A stretch of DNA of 43,416 bases from Deltaproteobacteria bacterium (GTDB taxonomy: Bacteria > Desulfobacterota > Deferrisomatia > Deferrisomatales > BM512): positions 1 through 43,416 of the forward strand of contig JAUVAU010000015.1 of the NCBI GenBank assembly GCA_030591565.1, written 5' to 3'. Below the pieces are notes generated by a model. It was not told the origin of the DNA, made no database searches, and worked only from the letters and a program-made list of their open reading frames with translations. The stretch's first letter is position 1, and every line of letters begins with the position of its first letter. A program made the translations under genes and the position numbers. Shown here piece after piece: positions 1-7,193 of the stretch.

Positions 1-244
1 AAACCCCGGATATCCTCCGATTGACGTTGTCAGGGGCGAAAAATGATCCTCGAAATACTTTTCGGTATGCCTGCGGTCATTTTTCTTCCCTTCCTAGCCC
101 TCGAATGATCTTCGGGGCTTCCAGTTTATCGTCGGCTTGGTTGGAGGTTTGTCCAATATCGGCTAAAATTTCTGGTTTAGCCCTGTTTAGCCCTGTTTAG
201 TGTTACCCCCCCGCTTCGGGAGAATTTTTCGTCAGAGCCTCCTA
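1..244 (-). repeat. ~230-bp intra-operon repeat, copy 1 (left end cut by window)
   Basis: This copy nearly matches 6962-7193 and 14602-14833 by eye. In the minus direction it begins TAGGAGGCTC five bases after the fabH stop and ends in GGATATCCGGGGTTT at the window edge. Inside are a short hairpin (CCCGAAGCGGGG, about 207-218) and a purine-rich Shine-Dalgarno-like stretch, followed by an ATG at 80-78 that opens a 16-codon frame ending at 30-32. Copy 1 alone has a tandem duplication of the 10-mer ccctgtttag (181-200). The next gene of the fab operon would lie to the left of the window. The identity of the family is unknown to me. Confidence 0.9.
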
Positions 245-248
245 CTTG

Positions 249-1244
249 TTACCAGCGTATGCATGTCGCTGCTGCAGTAGCGCCCGCACCGAAGGAGTCG
301 AGGAGCAGCAGATCTCCCTTCTTGATCCTACCCTCACCAAGCGCCTCGGCCAAAGCGATGGGGATGGATGCCGCAGAGGTATTGCCATATCTGTCAACAT
401 TGACGAATACATTTTCCTCAGCAATGCCAAGGCGTTTGCCCACAGCCTTGATGATCCTGAGGTTGGCCTGATGTGGCACGAAGAGGTCCACATCCTCGGG
501 CTTCAAGCCTGCATTTTCCAACGCTACTTCGGCCCTTTCCTGAAGCGTCCTGACCGCTGTCTTGAACACATCGCTCCCCTCCATCTTGATGAAGTGGAGT
601 CGATCCTTTACGCTTTCCTCGCTGGCGGGGTTGATGCAGCCGCCACCCGGCATGTAGAGCGAAGGCCAGGTGGCGCCATCGGCGCTCAAGGACCAGGAGA
701 GTATCCCCCGCTCCTCATCCTCGCTTGGGCCCACAACCACCGCGCCCGCTCCGTCGCCAAAAAGCACGCAGGTGGAGCGATCTTCCCAATCGACGATGCG
801 ACTCAACAGCTCGGCCCCGATCACAAGCGCGTAATCGTAGGTGGAGCAGCGTATGAAATGGTCGGCGACAGAGAGCGAGTAGAGAAACCCGCTGCAAGCT
901 GCGGTGGTGTCCATCGCCATCTGCCCGCTTGTCCCCAGCTTGTGCTGCACTATGGTCGAGACGGCGGGGAATTGGTAATCGGCGGTGGCGGTGCCCGTTA
1001 TGATCATATCAAGCTGGTCGGGTGTAATTCCTGCCATAGCAAGCGCCTTTTGGGCGGCTTTCAGGCAGTAATCGCTAAGGGCCTCACCGGGCTCGGCGAT
1101 ATGTCTTTGGCGGATGCCGGTACGCTCGATTATCCACGCGTCATTGGTGTCCACCAGTTTTGACAGGTCATCATTGGTCATGACCCTTTCCGGGACAGCC
1201 GAACCCACTCCCAGTATCGCAGTGCGTCGTAGCGTCGGCAGCAT
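249..1244 (-). CDS. fabH: beta-ketoacyl-ACP synthase III (KAS III)
   Basis: FabH starts fatty-acid synthesis by condensing acetyl-CoA with malonyl-ACP in the cytosol. The 331-aa protein has the usual family length and the full catalytic triad: Cys117 in AACSGFLYS, His258 in PHQANLRI and Asn288 in YGNTSAAS. It ends with the typical SFGAGATAAA segment. The start is set at the ATG at 1244-1242, which overlaps the plsX stop as TGATG and has a GAGAAG ribosome site. A longer frame reaching 1337 adds 31 residues that match no FabH. It is translationally coupled to plsX in a yceD-rpmF-plsX-fabH operon. A 230-bp repeat lies directly 3'. Confidence 0.97.
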   Translation of the reverse strand: MLPTLRRTAILGVGSAVPERVMTNDDLSKLVDTNDAWIIERTGIRQRHIAEPGEALSDYCLKAAQKALAMAGITPDQLDMIITGTATADYQFPAVSTIVQHKLGTSGQMAMDTTAACSGFLYSLSVADHFIRCSTYDYALVIGAELLSRIVDWEDRSTCVLFGDGAGAVVVGPSEDEERGILSWSLSADGATWPSLYMPGGGCINPASEESVKDRLHFIKMEGSDVFKTAVRTLQERAEVALENAGLKPEDVDLFVPHQANLRIIKAVGKRLGIAEENVFVNVDRYGNTSAASIPIALAEALGEGRIKKGDLLLLDSFGAGATAAATCIRW

Positions 1245-2344
1245 CAGGGTTTCTTCTCGATTTCCGGATCGTCGCCACGATGAATTATCTTGTCCTTGAG
1301 CTGGCTCCAGAACCGCTTGTCCTTCTTCGTGGCCCACTGGTGCGCCTCGGTGCTGGCCTCAAGAATCTGCATCATCTTCAGATTCACACGCTTCTCGGCG
1401 AAATCAACCCCCCCCTTTATGGCGTTGACTATCGCCTTGGCGTTGGAGGAGCCGTGGCAGATTATGCTTGCGCCATTGATGCCCAGCAGCGGCGCGCCGC
1501 CCACTTCACGGTAGTCGGTGCGCTGCTTCAACGCCTTAAAGGCACCGCGCGCAAAGATGTAGCCGAGCTTGCGCAGCCAGTTGGCCTGTAGCTCATCTTT
1601 TAGAATCTGCGACATCGCCTTGGCCAGCCCCTCGGAGGTCTTGAGGACGACGTTGCCGGTAAAGCCATCGGTGGCGACTACGTCAACCGAGCCGGTGAAA
1701 AGGTCGCGTCCCTCGACATACCCTATGTAGTTGATGGACTCGATCTCGGAGAGCATCTGGTGCGCCTTGCGTGTCAAATCCGTGCCCTTACCCGGCTCAT
1801 GTCCGTTGGAGAGGATACCGACCCTTGGCTTGGGTATATCAAGTATCTGATGGGCAAACACCTCGCCCATGACTGCGAACTGGACCAGATTTATCGGCTG
1901 GCAATCCACATTGGCGCCCACATCCATCACCACGGTCCTGCCCCCTGCCAAGTTGGGCAACATCGTCGAGAACGCAGGGCGCTCGACGCCGGGCAAAAGA
2001 CGCAGGACCATCATGGACTTCGCCATGAAAGCCCCTGAATTCCCGGCACTTACAGCCACACTTGCGCCACCGGACTTCACCAGCTCAAGCGCCACACGCA
2101 TGGACGAGTCCTTCTTGCGCCGAAGCGCAACCGAAGGGCTGTCATCCATCTCTACCGATTGGGAAGCGTGGCGAATGGAGATGGGTACGCCTTCGAGCTT
2201 GTGGCGACCCACATGTTCCTGGATTACGTCGCGGTCACCCACGAGTATGACATGTATGCCGAATTCGCGGGCGGCCTCAACAGCACCATCCACTACAACA
2301 CCGGGGGCGTGGTCGCCCCCCATGGCGTCAACAGCTACGCGCAT
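1244..2344 (-). CDS. plsX: phosphate acyltransferase PlsX
   Basis: PlsX converts acyl-ACP and phosphate to acyl-phosphate, the donor for PlsY in phosphatidic acid synthesis. It works as a peripheral cytosolic protein at the membrane. The 366-aa protein opens with the family signature MRVAVDAMGGDHAPG. It also has SVALRRKKDSSM, VSAGNSGAFMA, MDVGANVDCQP and ATDGFTGNVVLK. It is slightly longer than the usual 330-350 aa because of a charged C-terminal tail (about residues 335-366). The gene lies 17 bp after rpmF, and its stop overlaps the fabH start, so the two are coupled. The neighbours rpmF and fabH make the assignment secure. Confidence 0.96.
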   Translation of the reverse strand: MRVAVDAMGGDHAPGVVVDGAVEAAREFGIHVILVGDRDVIQEHVGRHKLEGVPISIRHASQSVEMDDSPSVALRRKKDSSMRVALELVKSGGASVAVSAGNSGAFMAKSMMVLRLLPGVERPAFSTMLPNLAGGRTVVMDVGANVDCQPINLVQFAVMGEVFAHQILDIPKPRVGILSNGHEPGKGTDLTRKAHQMLSEIESINYIGYVEGRDLFTGSVDVVATDGFTGNVVLKTSEGLAKAMSQILKDELQANWLRKLGYIFARGAFKALKQRTDYREVGGAPLLGINGASIICHGSSNAKAIVNAIKGGVDFAEKRVNLKMMQILEASTEAHQWATKKDKRFWSQLKDKIIHRGDDPEIEKKP

Positions 2345-2361
2345 CGGAATCGTCCGCTAGA

Positions 2362-2553
2362 TTATTCTTCAAATTCCTCTTTGATAGCGATGACTTCTCG
2401 TCCCTTATAGGTACCGCATACCGCGCAGGCATGGTGGGGGCGTTTGGTCTCGCCACACTGAGGACAGGTGTCGAGGTTGGGTGCACTGAGAGCCTGATGG
2501 GAACGCTTTTTGTCTCTTCTCGCAGAAGAATGCCGCTTCTTGGGTACTGCCAT
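2362..2553 (-). CDS. rpmF: 50S ribosomal protein L32
   Basis: This is a 63-aa basic protein with the L32 start MAVPKKRHSSARRDKKRSHQ. It carries a zinc-ribbon pair, CPQC and CAVC (about residues 34-37 and 43-46), so it is the zinc-binding (C+) form of L32. It sits in the conserved yceD-rpmF-plsX order. Upstream, on the yceD side, there are 117 bp without a gene (2554-2670). This spacer is AT-rich, has a weak inverted repeat (GCCCCCTGACGGAGGC, about 2600) and may hold an internal promoter or the L32 leader. Confidence 0.97.
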   Translation of the reverse strand: MAVPKKRHSSARRDKKRSHQALSAPNLDTCPQCGETKRPHHACAVCGTYKGREVIAIKEEFEE

Positions 2554-2670
2554 AATATTATCTCCCTACTTCATTATTGGCTTTTGCTTAAGTAATAATA
2601 GCCCCCTGACGGAGGCATATTTTTCGTATGGTAGCACAGTTGCCTGATTGATGTCTAAACGACTTTGCTC

Positions 2671-3243
2671 TCAATTTTTGGGGCCGTCACCCTTCTTGCC
2701 CACCTTCAGCCCGGCCAACGCAGCAAATCGCGGATCGATCTTTTCATCGGCGCAGGGACAGACCCCTTCGCCAAGGGGTTTTCCACAATCGGGACAGAGC
2801 CCCCTGCACTGGTCGGAACACACCGGATATTGCTCCACCTCAAGCAGGAACTCGTCGATGAGCAGCTTTTCCAGGTCGATACCGTGCTCATCCACCAACT
2901 CCACCTCAAGATCGGAATCTTCCAACTCTATCTCGCCCGCAGCACCATCACCCTCGGCGACCGAAGTTGAAAACGCGACGTTGAACGTGGTGCCGAACTC
3001 TTCGGTGAATCCAATCAAACATCTACCGCAACGCTGGACAACGGCTGCCGAAATTGCGCCCTGGCCGACCACCCGCTTTCCAGCGCGCTGCACAAAGAGC
3101 GTTCCCTTTATATCCCCACCGAGCCGTGGCGTCGCCACACCCCGTTTGGCGAGCAGTTCGTTTGCGCGCTCCTTGGACATAAGGAGCGGAACCGACCTTC
3201 CATCGTCGGGGACACGGGACAATTCGATAAAGTTGTTTTTCAT
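2671..3243 (-). CDS. YceD/DUF177 family metal-binding protein
   Basis: A 190-aa cytosolic protein of the YceD (DUF177) family, which is almost always encoded next to rpmF and has been linked to 23S rRNA metabolism. It has the expected layout. An N-terminal beta-rich half carries RCGRC (about residues 92-96), there is an acidic middle stretch, and the C-terminal block VCSDQCRGLCPDCGKPLG supplies Cys pairs likely to bind zinc. It is the first gene of the minus-strand rpmF-plsX-fabH unit. A 252-bp spacer (3244-3495) separates it from the divergent gene at 3496 and should hold both promoters. No promoter there is clear enough to call. Confidence 0.9.
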   Translation of the reverse strand: MKNNFIELSRVPDDGRSVPLLMSKERANELLAKRGVATPRLGGDIKGTLFVQRAGKRVVGQGAISAAVVQRCGRCLIGFTEEFGTTFNVAFSTSVAEGDGAAGEIELEDSDLEVELVDEHGIDLEKLLIDEFLLEVEQYPVCSDQCRGLCPDCGKPLGEGVCPCADEKIDPRFAALAGLKVGKKGDGPKN

Positions 3244-3495
3244 ACCACTCTCTCCAGGCTACAAAAATAATTCATGGTGCTGTGGATATGGTTTTATAGC
3301 CGCCTTGATGAGCGAGGCGCTCATTATAGGGAGCAAAAGACCCCAGTCAAGTGGTTTTTCCCATTAATTCAGACACCCTGCCCTTGTCAATACCCACTAA
3401 AATCCAATAAAATAGCGCGGATTGCTTCTTAACGTAACTTTGCGGCTTTCTAATTGTAATATAGAGTTAGCGTAGGACGAGGGACGGATTTCACT

Positions 3496-5760
3496 TTGAT
3501 ACTACTTAAGCACTGGTTGCACCTGCTGGTATTGGCTCTGGTTTTGTTCGCCATGACGCCTACGGAAATATATGCGCAGCAAAAGCAGGAAGCGGTGTTG
3601 CGTAACGTAGCGGGTACGGAATACTCCAAAAGGCGTCAGTATGAGGCGGCCAAGGACCAGTTTTTGGAGGCCCTGCGCCTCGACCCCGGCTTTACCGAGG
3701 TCCACTACAACCTCGGGATGGTCTACTTCTACAAGTTGATCGACTACCCCAGGGCGCTCTACCACTTCAACAGCTACCGTCGCCTGGCCCCCGATGCACA
3801 AGATATCGATCAGGTTTCCTCCCACATCTCCCAGTCGATCGAGAAGATCGAAAAGGTCGAGCGAGATGACTACCGCACGGCTGTACAACAGGCCACGGTG
3901 CATGCCTTCGAGGCCTTCCTGTCCAAGCACCCGGTGGGCTATTATGCAGACCACGCACGCGAGGAGCTGAGGAAGATCAGGGAGTACGAGGACCGCAAGT
4001 CCCGCGAAGAGGCACGCGTACAAAAGGCCTTCAGCGCCGCGCTCTCCAGGAAAACACCCGAAGCGATGGATCTATTCATCCAAAATTTCCCGCAATCTCC
4101 CAAAACCGACGAGGCTCGCCAGCTGCGCTACAATTGGCTGGAGAATAGAAAATTTGAGCAACTGGCCTATGACGAGGCCTTCGAGGAGGATTCGCCGGAG
4201 GCATTCGAGGCTTTCATCGACCTGCACCCCGACGGCGAGCTGATAGAGAAAGCCAAGAAGCGTCTCGCCCACCTGGAGTCGGCGGAAGAGTCGTTGACCA
4301 TCGCCCGTGAATCGGGACTGATAAAAACGGTGGAGATGTTCATCGAGATGTATGGCGACACGCCCTACATCTATGAAGGCCAGGAATTGCTGGAAGAGCT
4401 GCGCAAACAGGAAGTGGAAAACGCTGCCGCTGCCGAAGCGCTCAAGGTGCTTTCGGGCGACGACGAGGAAGAAGCCGTCGCGATTCCGGCAACACCGGCA
4501 ACGCCCTCTGCGACACCAGCCACCACACCTGAGACGGCTGACAAGCAAACCCCGGCCACCCCGCCCATTGCTGAACCTACCGCCGAACCGGTCACCGAGC
4601 CTGTGCCCGCTGGTGCAGTAGTTGAAAAAGTTGAGGAAGAAGATTCCGCCCAGAAAGCTGCCGCAGCCCAGAAATTAGCAGAGGAGCAGGCTGCCACTGA
4701 GAAGCTCGCAGAAGAACAGGCCGCTGCCAAGAAACTTGCAGAGGAGCAGGCTGCCGCTGAAAAGCTGGCAGAAGAACAAGCCGCTGCTCAGAAACTAGCA
4801 GAGGAACAAGCTGCCGCTGAAAAGCTCGCAGCCCAGGAACTAGCAGAGAAAAAGGCCACTGCCCAGAAGCTTGCAGAGGAAAAGGCCACTGCTCAGAAGC
4901 TCGCAGAAGAACAGGCTGCCGCCGAGAAACTGACAGCCCAGAAATCGGCAGAAGAGAAGGCCGCTGCCGAGAAGCTGGCAGCCCAGAAAGTTGCAGAGGA
5001 GCAGGCCGCTGCCGAGAAGCTGGCAGCCCAGAAAGTTGCAGAGGAGCAGGCTGCTGCTGAGAAGCTGGCAGCCCAGAAACTAGCAGAGGAACAGGCTGCC
5101 GCAGAGAAACTGGCAGCCAAGAAACTTGCAGAGGAGCAGGCTGCCGCCGAGAAACTGACAGCCCAGAAATCGGCAGAAGAGCAGGCCGCCGCTGAGAAAC
5201 TGGCAGCCCAAAAATTGGCAGAAGAGAAGGCTGCTGCTGCTGAGAAGCTGGCAGCCGAGAAAGTTGCAGAGGAAAAGGCCGCCGCAGAGAAGCTGGCAGC
5301 CCAGAAACTTGCAGAAGAGAAGGCCTCTGCTGAGAAGCTGGCAGCCCAGAAATTGGCAGAAGAGAAGGCCGCTGCTCAGAAACTTGCAGAAGAACAAGCT
5401 GCCGCACAGAAGCTGGCAGATGAACAATTTGCCACTGAGAGGGCTGCTGCTGAACAAGCCGCTGCCGCTGGGCAAGCCGCTGCCATAGTTGTCAAAGAAG
5501 AGCAGCCTGTCAAGCAGCTGACCACGCTTGAGTTGCGTATCAAGAAGATGAAGGAGACCGAGGCCCGTCGCCGTGCAGAGGCCCGCGAGCGCGCTCTTCG
5601 CATGAAGGAAGAGAGTAAACGCCGACAGCTTGAAGCCAAACGCAGAGTCGAAGAGATGAAGCAGAAAGAAGCCGACATCAAGAGCGGCAAAACGACCTAC
5701 GATTCCCGCGCCAGACGAAAAGCCCTGAGTGGTTATCGGAATCAGCTGGATACGGAGTAA
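3496..5760 (+). CDS. secreted helical-repeat protein with long Ala/Lys/Glu-rich tandem repeat
   Basis: The 754-aa protein has an N-terminal signal peptide (residues 1-28, hydrophobic LHLLVLALVLFA, likely cut after YAQ). TPR-like repeats follow at about 30-110. Then come four ~33-residue helical repeats (about 130-310) of the form AFEAFI..HP....A...L..L. A Pro/Thr linker (about 325-375) leads to a ~280-residue segment (about 386-665) built from units such as KLAEEQAAAE and KLAAQKLAEE. A basic, helical C-terminal tail follows. The start is a TTG at 3496; the next in-frame ATG would remove the signal peptide. The layout suggests a periplasm-spanning rod like TolA, but there is no clear TolA C-terminal domain. 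Function is not recognised. Confidence 0.8.
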   Translation: MILLKHWLHLLVLALVLFAMTPTEIYAQQKQEAVLRNVAGTEYSKRRQYEAAKDQFLEALRLDPGFTEVHYNLGMVYFYKLIDYPRALYHFNSYRRLAPDAQDIDQVSSHISQSIEKIEKVERDDYRTAVQQATVHAFEAFLSKHPVGYYADHAREELRKIREYEDRKSREEARVQKAFSAALSRKTPEAMDLFIQNFPQSPKTDEARQLRYNWLENRKFEQLAYDEAFEEDSPEAFEAFIDLHPDGELIEKAKKRLAHLESAEESLTIARESGLIKTVEMFIEMYGDTPYIYEGQELLEELRKQEVENAAAAEALKVLSGDDEEEAVAIPATPATPSATPATTPETADKQTPATPPIAEPTAEPVTEPVPAGAVVEKVEEEDSAQKAAAAQKLAEEQAATEKLAEEQAAAKKLAEEQAAAEKLAEEQAAAQKLAEEQAAAEKLAAQELAEKKATAQKLAEEKATAQKLAEEQAAAEKLTAQKSAEEKAAAEKLAAQKVAEEQAAAEKLAAQKVAEEQAAAEKLAAQKLAEEQAAAEKLAAKKLAEEQAAAEKLTAQKSAEEQAAAEKLAAQKLAEEKAAAAEKLAAEKVAEEKAAAEKLAAQKLAEEKASAEKLAAQKLAEEKAAAQKLAEEQAAAQKLADEQFATERAAAEQAAAAGQAAAIVVKEEQPVKQLTTLELRIKKMKETEARRRAEARERALRMKEESKRRQLEAKRRVEEMKQKEADIKSGKTTYDSRARRKALSGYRNQLDTE
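4651..5480 (+). repeat. in-gene tandem repeats coding for KLAEEQAAAE-type units
   Basis: About 830 bp of imperfect 30- and 45-bp repeats inside the gene at 3496, built on gcagaggagcaggctgccgc-like units. All units keep the reading frame, and most differences are synonymous or swap E/K/Q and A/T. The segment should form one long charged helix. Its repetitiveness also leaves several long spurious open frames on the opposite strand, which are not genes. Repeats of this sort commonly change copy number between strains. Confidence 0.9.
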
Positions 5761-5780
5761 GCCGCTCCATCCCGGTCACG

Positions 5781-5862
5781 CCCGATCAGTTCTTGCCCAA
5801 TCAGTTTTTGTTAACCGCCCGGTTCAGTTCTTGTTGACCGCCCAATCAGTTTTTGTTGACTG
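5781..5862 (-). repeat. 22-23 bp tandem repeat at the 3' end of prfB
   Basis: About 3.7 imperfect units run at 5781-5795, 5796-5817, 5818-5840 and 5841-5862. Each resembles cccaatcagtttttgttgac. Read on the minus strand, a full unit spells the last codons of prfB (V-N-K-N-stop) and the following bases. The release-factor C-terminus has therefore been duplicated downstream of its own stop codon. The block fills the gap between the convergent genes at 3496 and prfB. Confidence 0.85.
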
Positions 5863-6944
5863 ATTGAAGCAGAAACCCCTCTATGAAGCCGTCAATCCCG
5901 CCATCGAGAACCTTATCGACGTTGCCTTCCTCTATACCGGTCCTGTGGTCCTTTACCTTACGGTAGGGCTGAAGGACATATGAACGTATCTGGCTGCCCC
6001 AGGCGATCTCCATCTTCTCCGCTTCCTTCTGCGCCTTCTCCGCCTCCCGTTGAAGCCGCTCCATCTCAAGGATTCTGGCCCGAAGGATGCGCATGGCGTT
6101 GGCCTTGTTCTTGTGCTGGCTCCGCTCGCTTTGGCAACCGACCACTATCTTGGTGGGCAGATGGGTGATCCTCACCGCCGACTCAGTCTTGTTCACATGC
6201 TGTCCACCCGCACCGCTGGCCCTGAAGACATCGATCTTCAAATCTTTCTCGTCAATCTCAAGAGCCTCCTTTTCATCCGCCTCGGGGTAGACCGAGACTG
6301 AAGCGAAAGAGGTATGACGCCGGGCCTGGGAGTCATAGGGGCTGATGCGCACCAACCGGTGAACGCCCTGCTCCGCCTTGAGGTATCCGAAAGCGTAATC
6401 ACCCTTCACGGCGATGGTCACGCTCTTTATCCCCGCCTCGTCACCCGGCAGCCGGTCCATCACCTCGGCTTCAAAGCCGCGCTGCTCACACCAGCGCATG
6501 TACATACGCATCAGCATCTCGGCCCAATCCTGCGCCTCGGTGCCCCCAGCGCCGGGGTTTATGGCTATTATCGCGTTGGCCTCATCATTGTCACCCGAGA
6601 GCATCTTGCGAAACTCCATCCCCCCGATCTCTCTTTCAATCGAGAGGATTTGCCCCTCAATCTCCTCTTCGAGCTCGGAGTCGGCTTCCTCTTCGAGCAG
6701 CTCGTAGGCGGTGAGGCAATCGGCTATCTCGTCATGGAGAGATTGCCATTTATCCAGAATGTTTTTATGAGAAGTGCGCTCGCGGCCCAGGCTGGTGACC
6801 TTTGCCTGGTCATCCCAAAACCCCGGCTGCGCCATCAGCTCATCCAGCTCGGTCAACCTCTCTTTGCGTGAAGCGAGGTCAAAGGTGCCTCCACAGATCA
6901 GCGAGTCTACCTTCGAGTTCTTTAGCTGTTTGTCTTCCGGCCAT
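5846..6944 (-). CDS. prfB: peptide chain release factor 2 (programmed +1 frameshift)
   Basis: RF2 ends translation at UGA and UAA. The gene is read in two frames. Codons from the ATG at 6944 (AAGGAAAC ribosome site) run 21 residues to CTT-TGA at 6884-6879. A +1 shift onto GAC then gives a 365-aa product, the same length as E. coli RF2. The peptidyl-hydrolysis motif GGQ is at about 246-248 in RASGAGGQHVNKTESAVR. The stop-codon recognition tripeptide, normally SPF, reads SPY here (about 201-203, in VRISPYDSQARRHTSF). The gene follows lnt, from which it is separated by repeat copy 2. Its 3' end carries a tandem duplication. Confidence 0.97.
6875..6896 (-). promoter_or_regulatory. prfB +1 frameshift site
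   Basis: On the minus strand the sequence reads TGGAGGCACCTTTGACCTC. An internal Shine-Dalgarno (GGAGG) lies just upstream of the slippery CTT, which is followed by an in-frame TGA and then C. This is the standard autoregulatory signal. When RF2 is scarce, slow termination at the UGA lets ribosomes slip +1 and make more RF2. Confidence 0.96.
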
Positions 6945-6961
6945 AGGTGTTTCCTTTAGGT

Positions 6962-7193
6962 GCTTGTTTAAAAACCCCGGATATCCTCCGATTGACGTTG
7001 TCAGGGGCGAAAAATGATCCTCAAAATACTTATCAGTATGCCTGCGGTCATTTTTCTTCCCTTCCTGGTTCTCGAAGGATCTTCGGGGTTTCCTGCTTAT
7101 CGTCGGCTTAGTTAAAGGTTTGCCTAGCATCGGTTAAAAGCGCTAGTTCGGCGTTATTCCCCCCTTCGGGAGAGTTTTTCGGCGAGCCTCCTA
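6962..7193 (-). repeat. ~230-bp intra-operon repeat, copy 2 (between lnt and prfB)
   Basis: The minus-strand sequence starts with the TAG stop codon of lnt (7193-7191) as TAGGAGGCTC. It ends in CCGGGGTTTTTAAACAAGC, 17 bases before the prfB start codon. An internal AAGGGAAG plus ATG (7051-7049) opens a 16-codon frame that stops at 7003-7001, the same size as in copy 1. On the plus strand the end CCCCCCTTCGGGAGAGTTTTT resembles an intrinsic terminator. Homology to copy 3 extends to GCTTGTT at the left end. Confidence 0.93.

Noticed and set aside
246..1163. 305-codon open frame opposite fabH
   Set aside because: It is an antisense shadow of FabH with its intact triad; the product shows no recognisable motif.
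4592..5475. Long open frames on the minus strand across the Ala/Lys/Glu repeats
   Set aside because: They arise from the repeat periodicity of the plus-strand gene and give low-complexity translations.
6962..7193. The 230-bp repeat as a c-di-GMP riboswitch
   Set aside because: The neighbourhood suggests it, but I cannot find the GEMM consensus, and copies precede unrelated genes (prfB).
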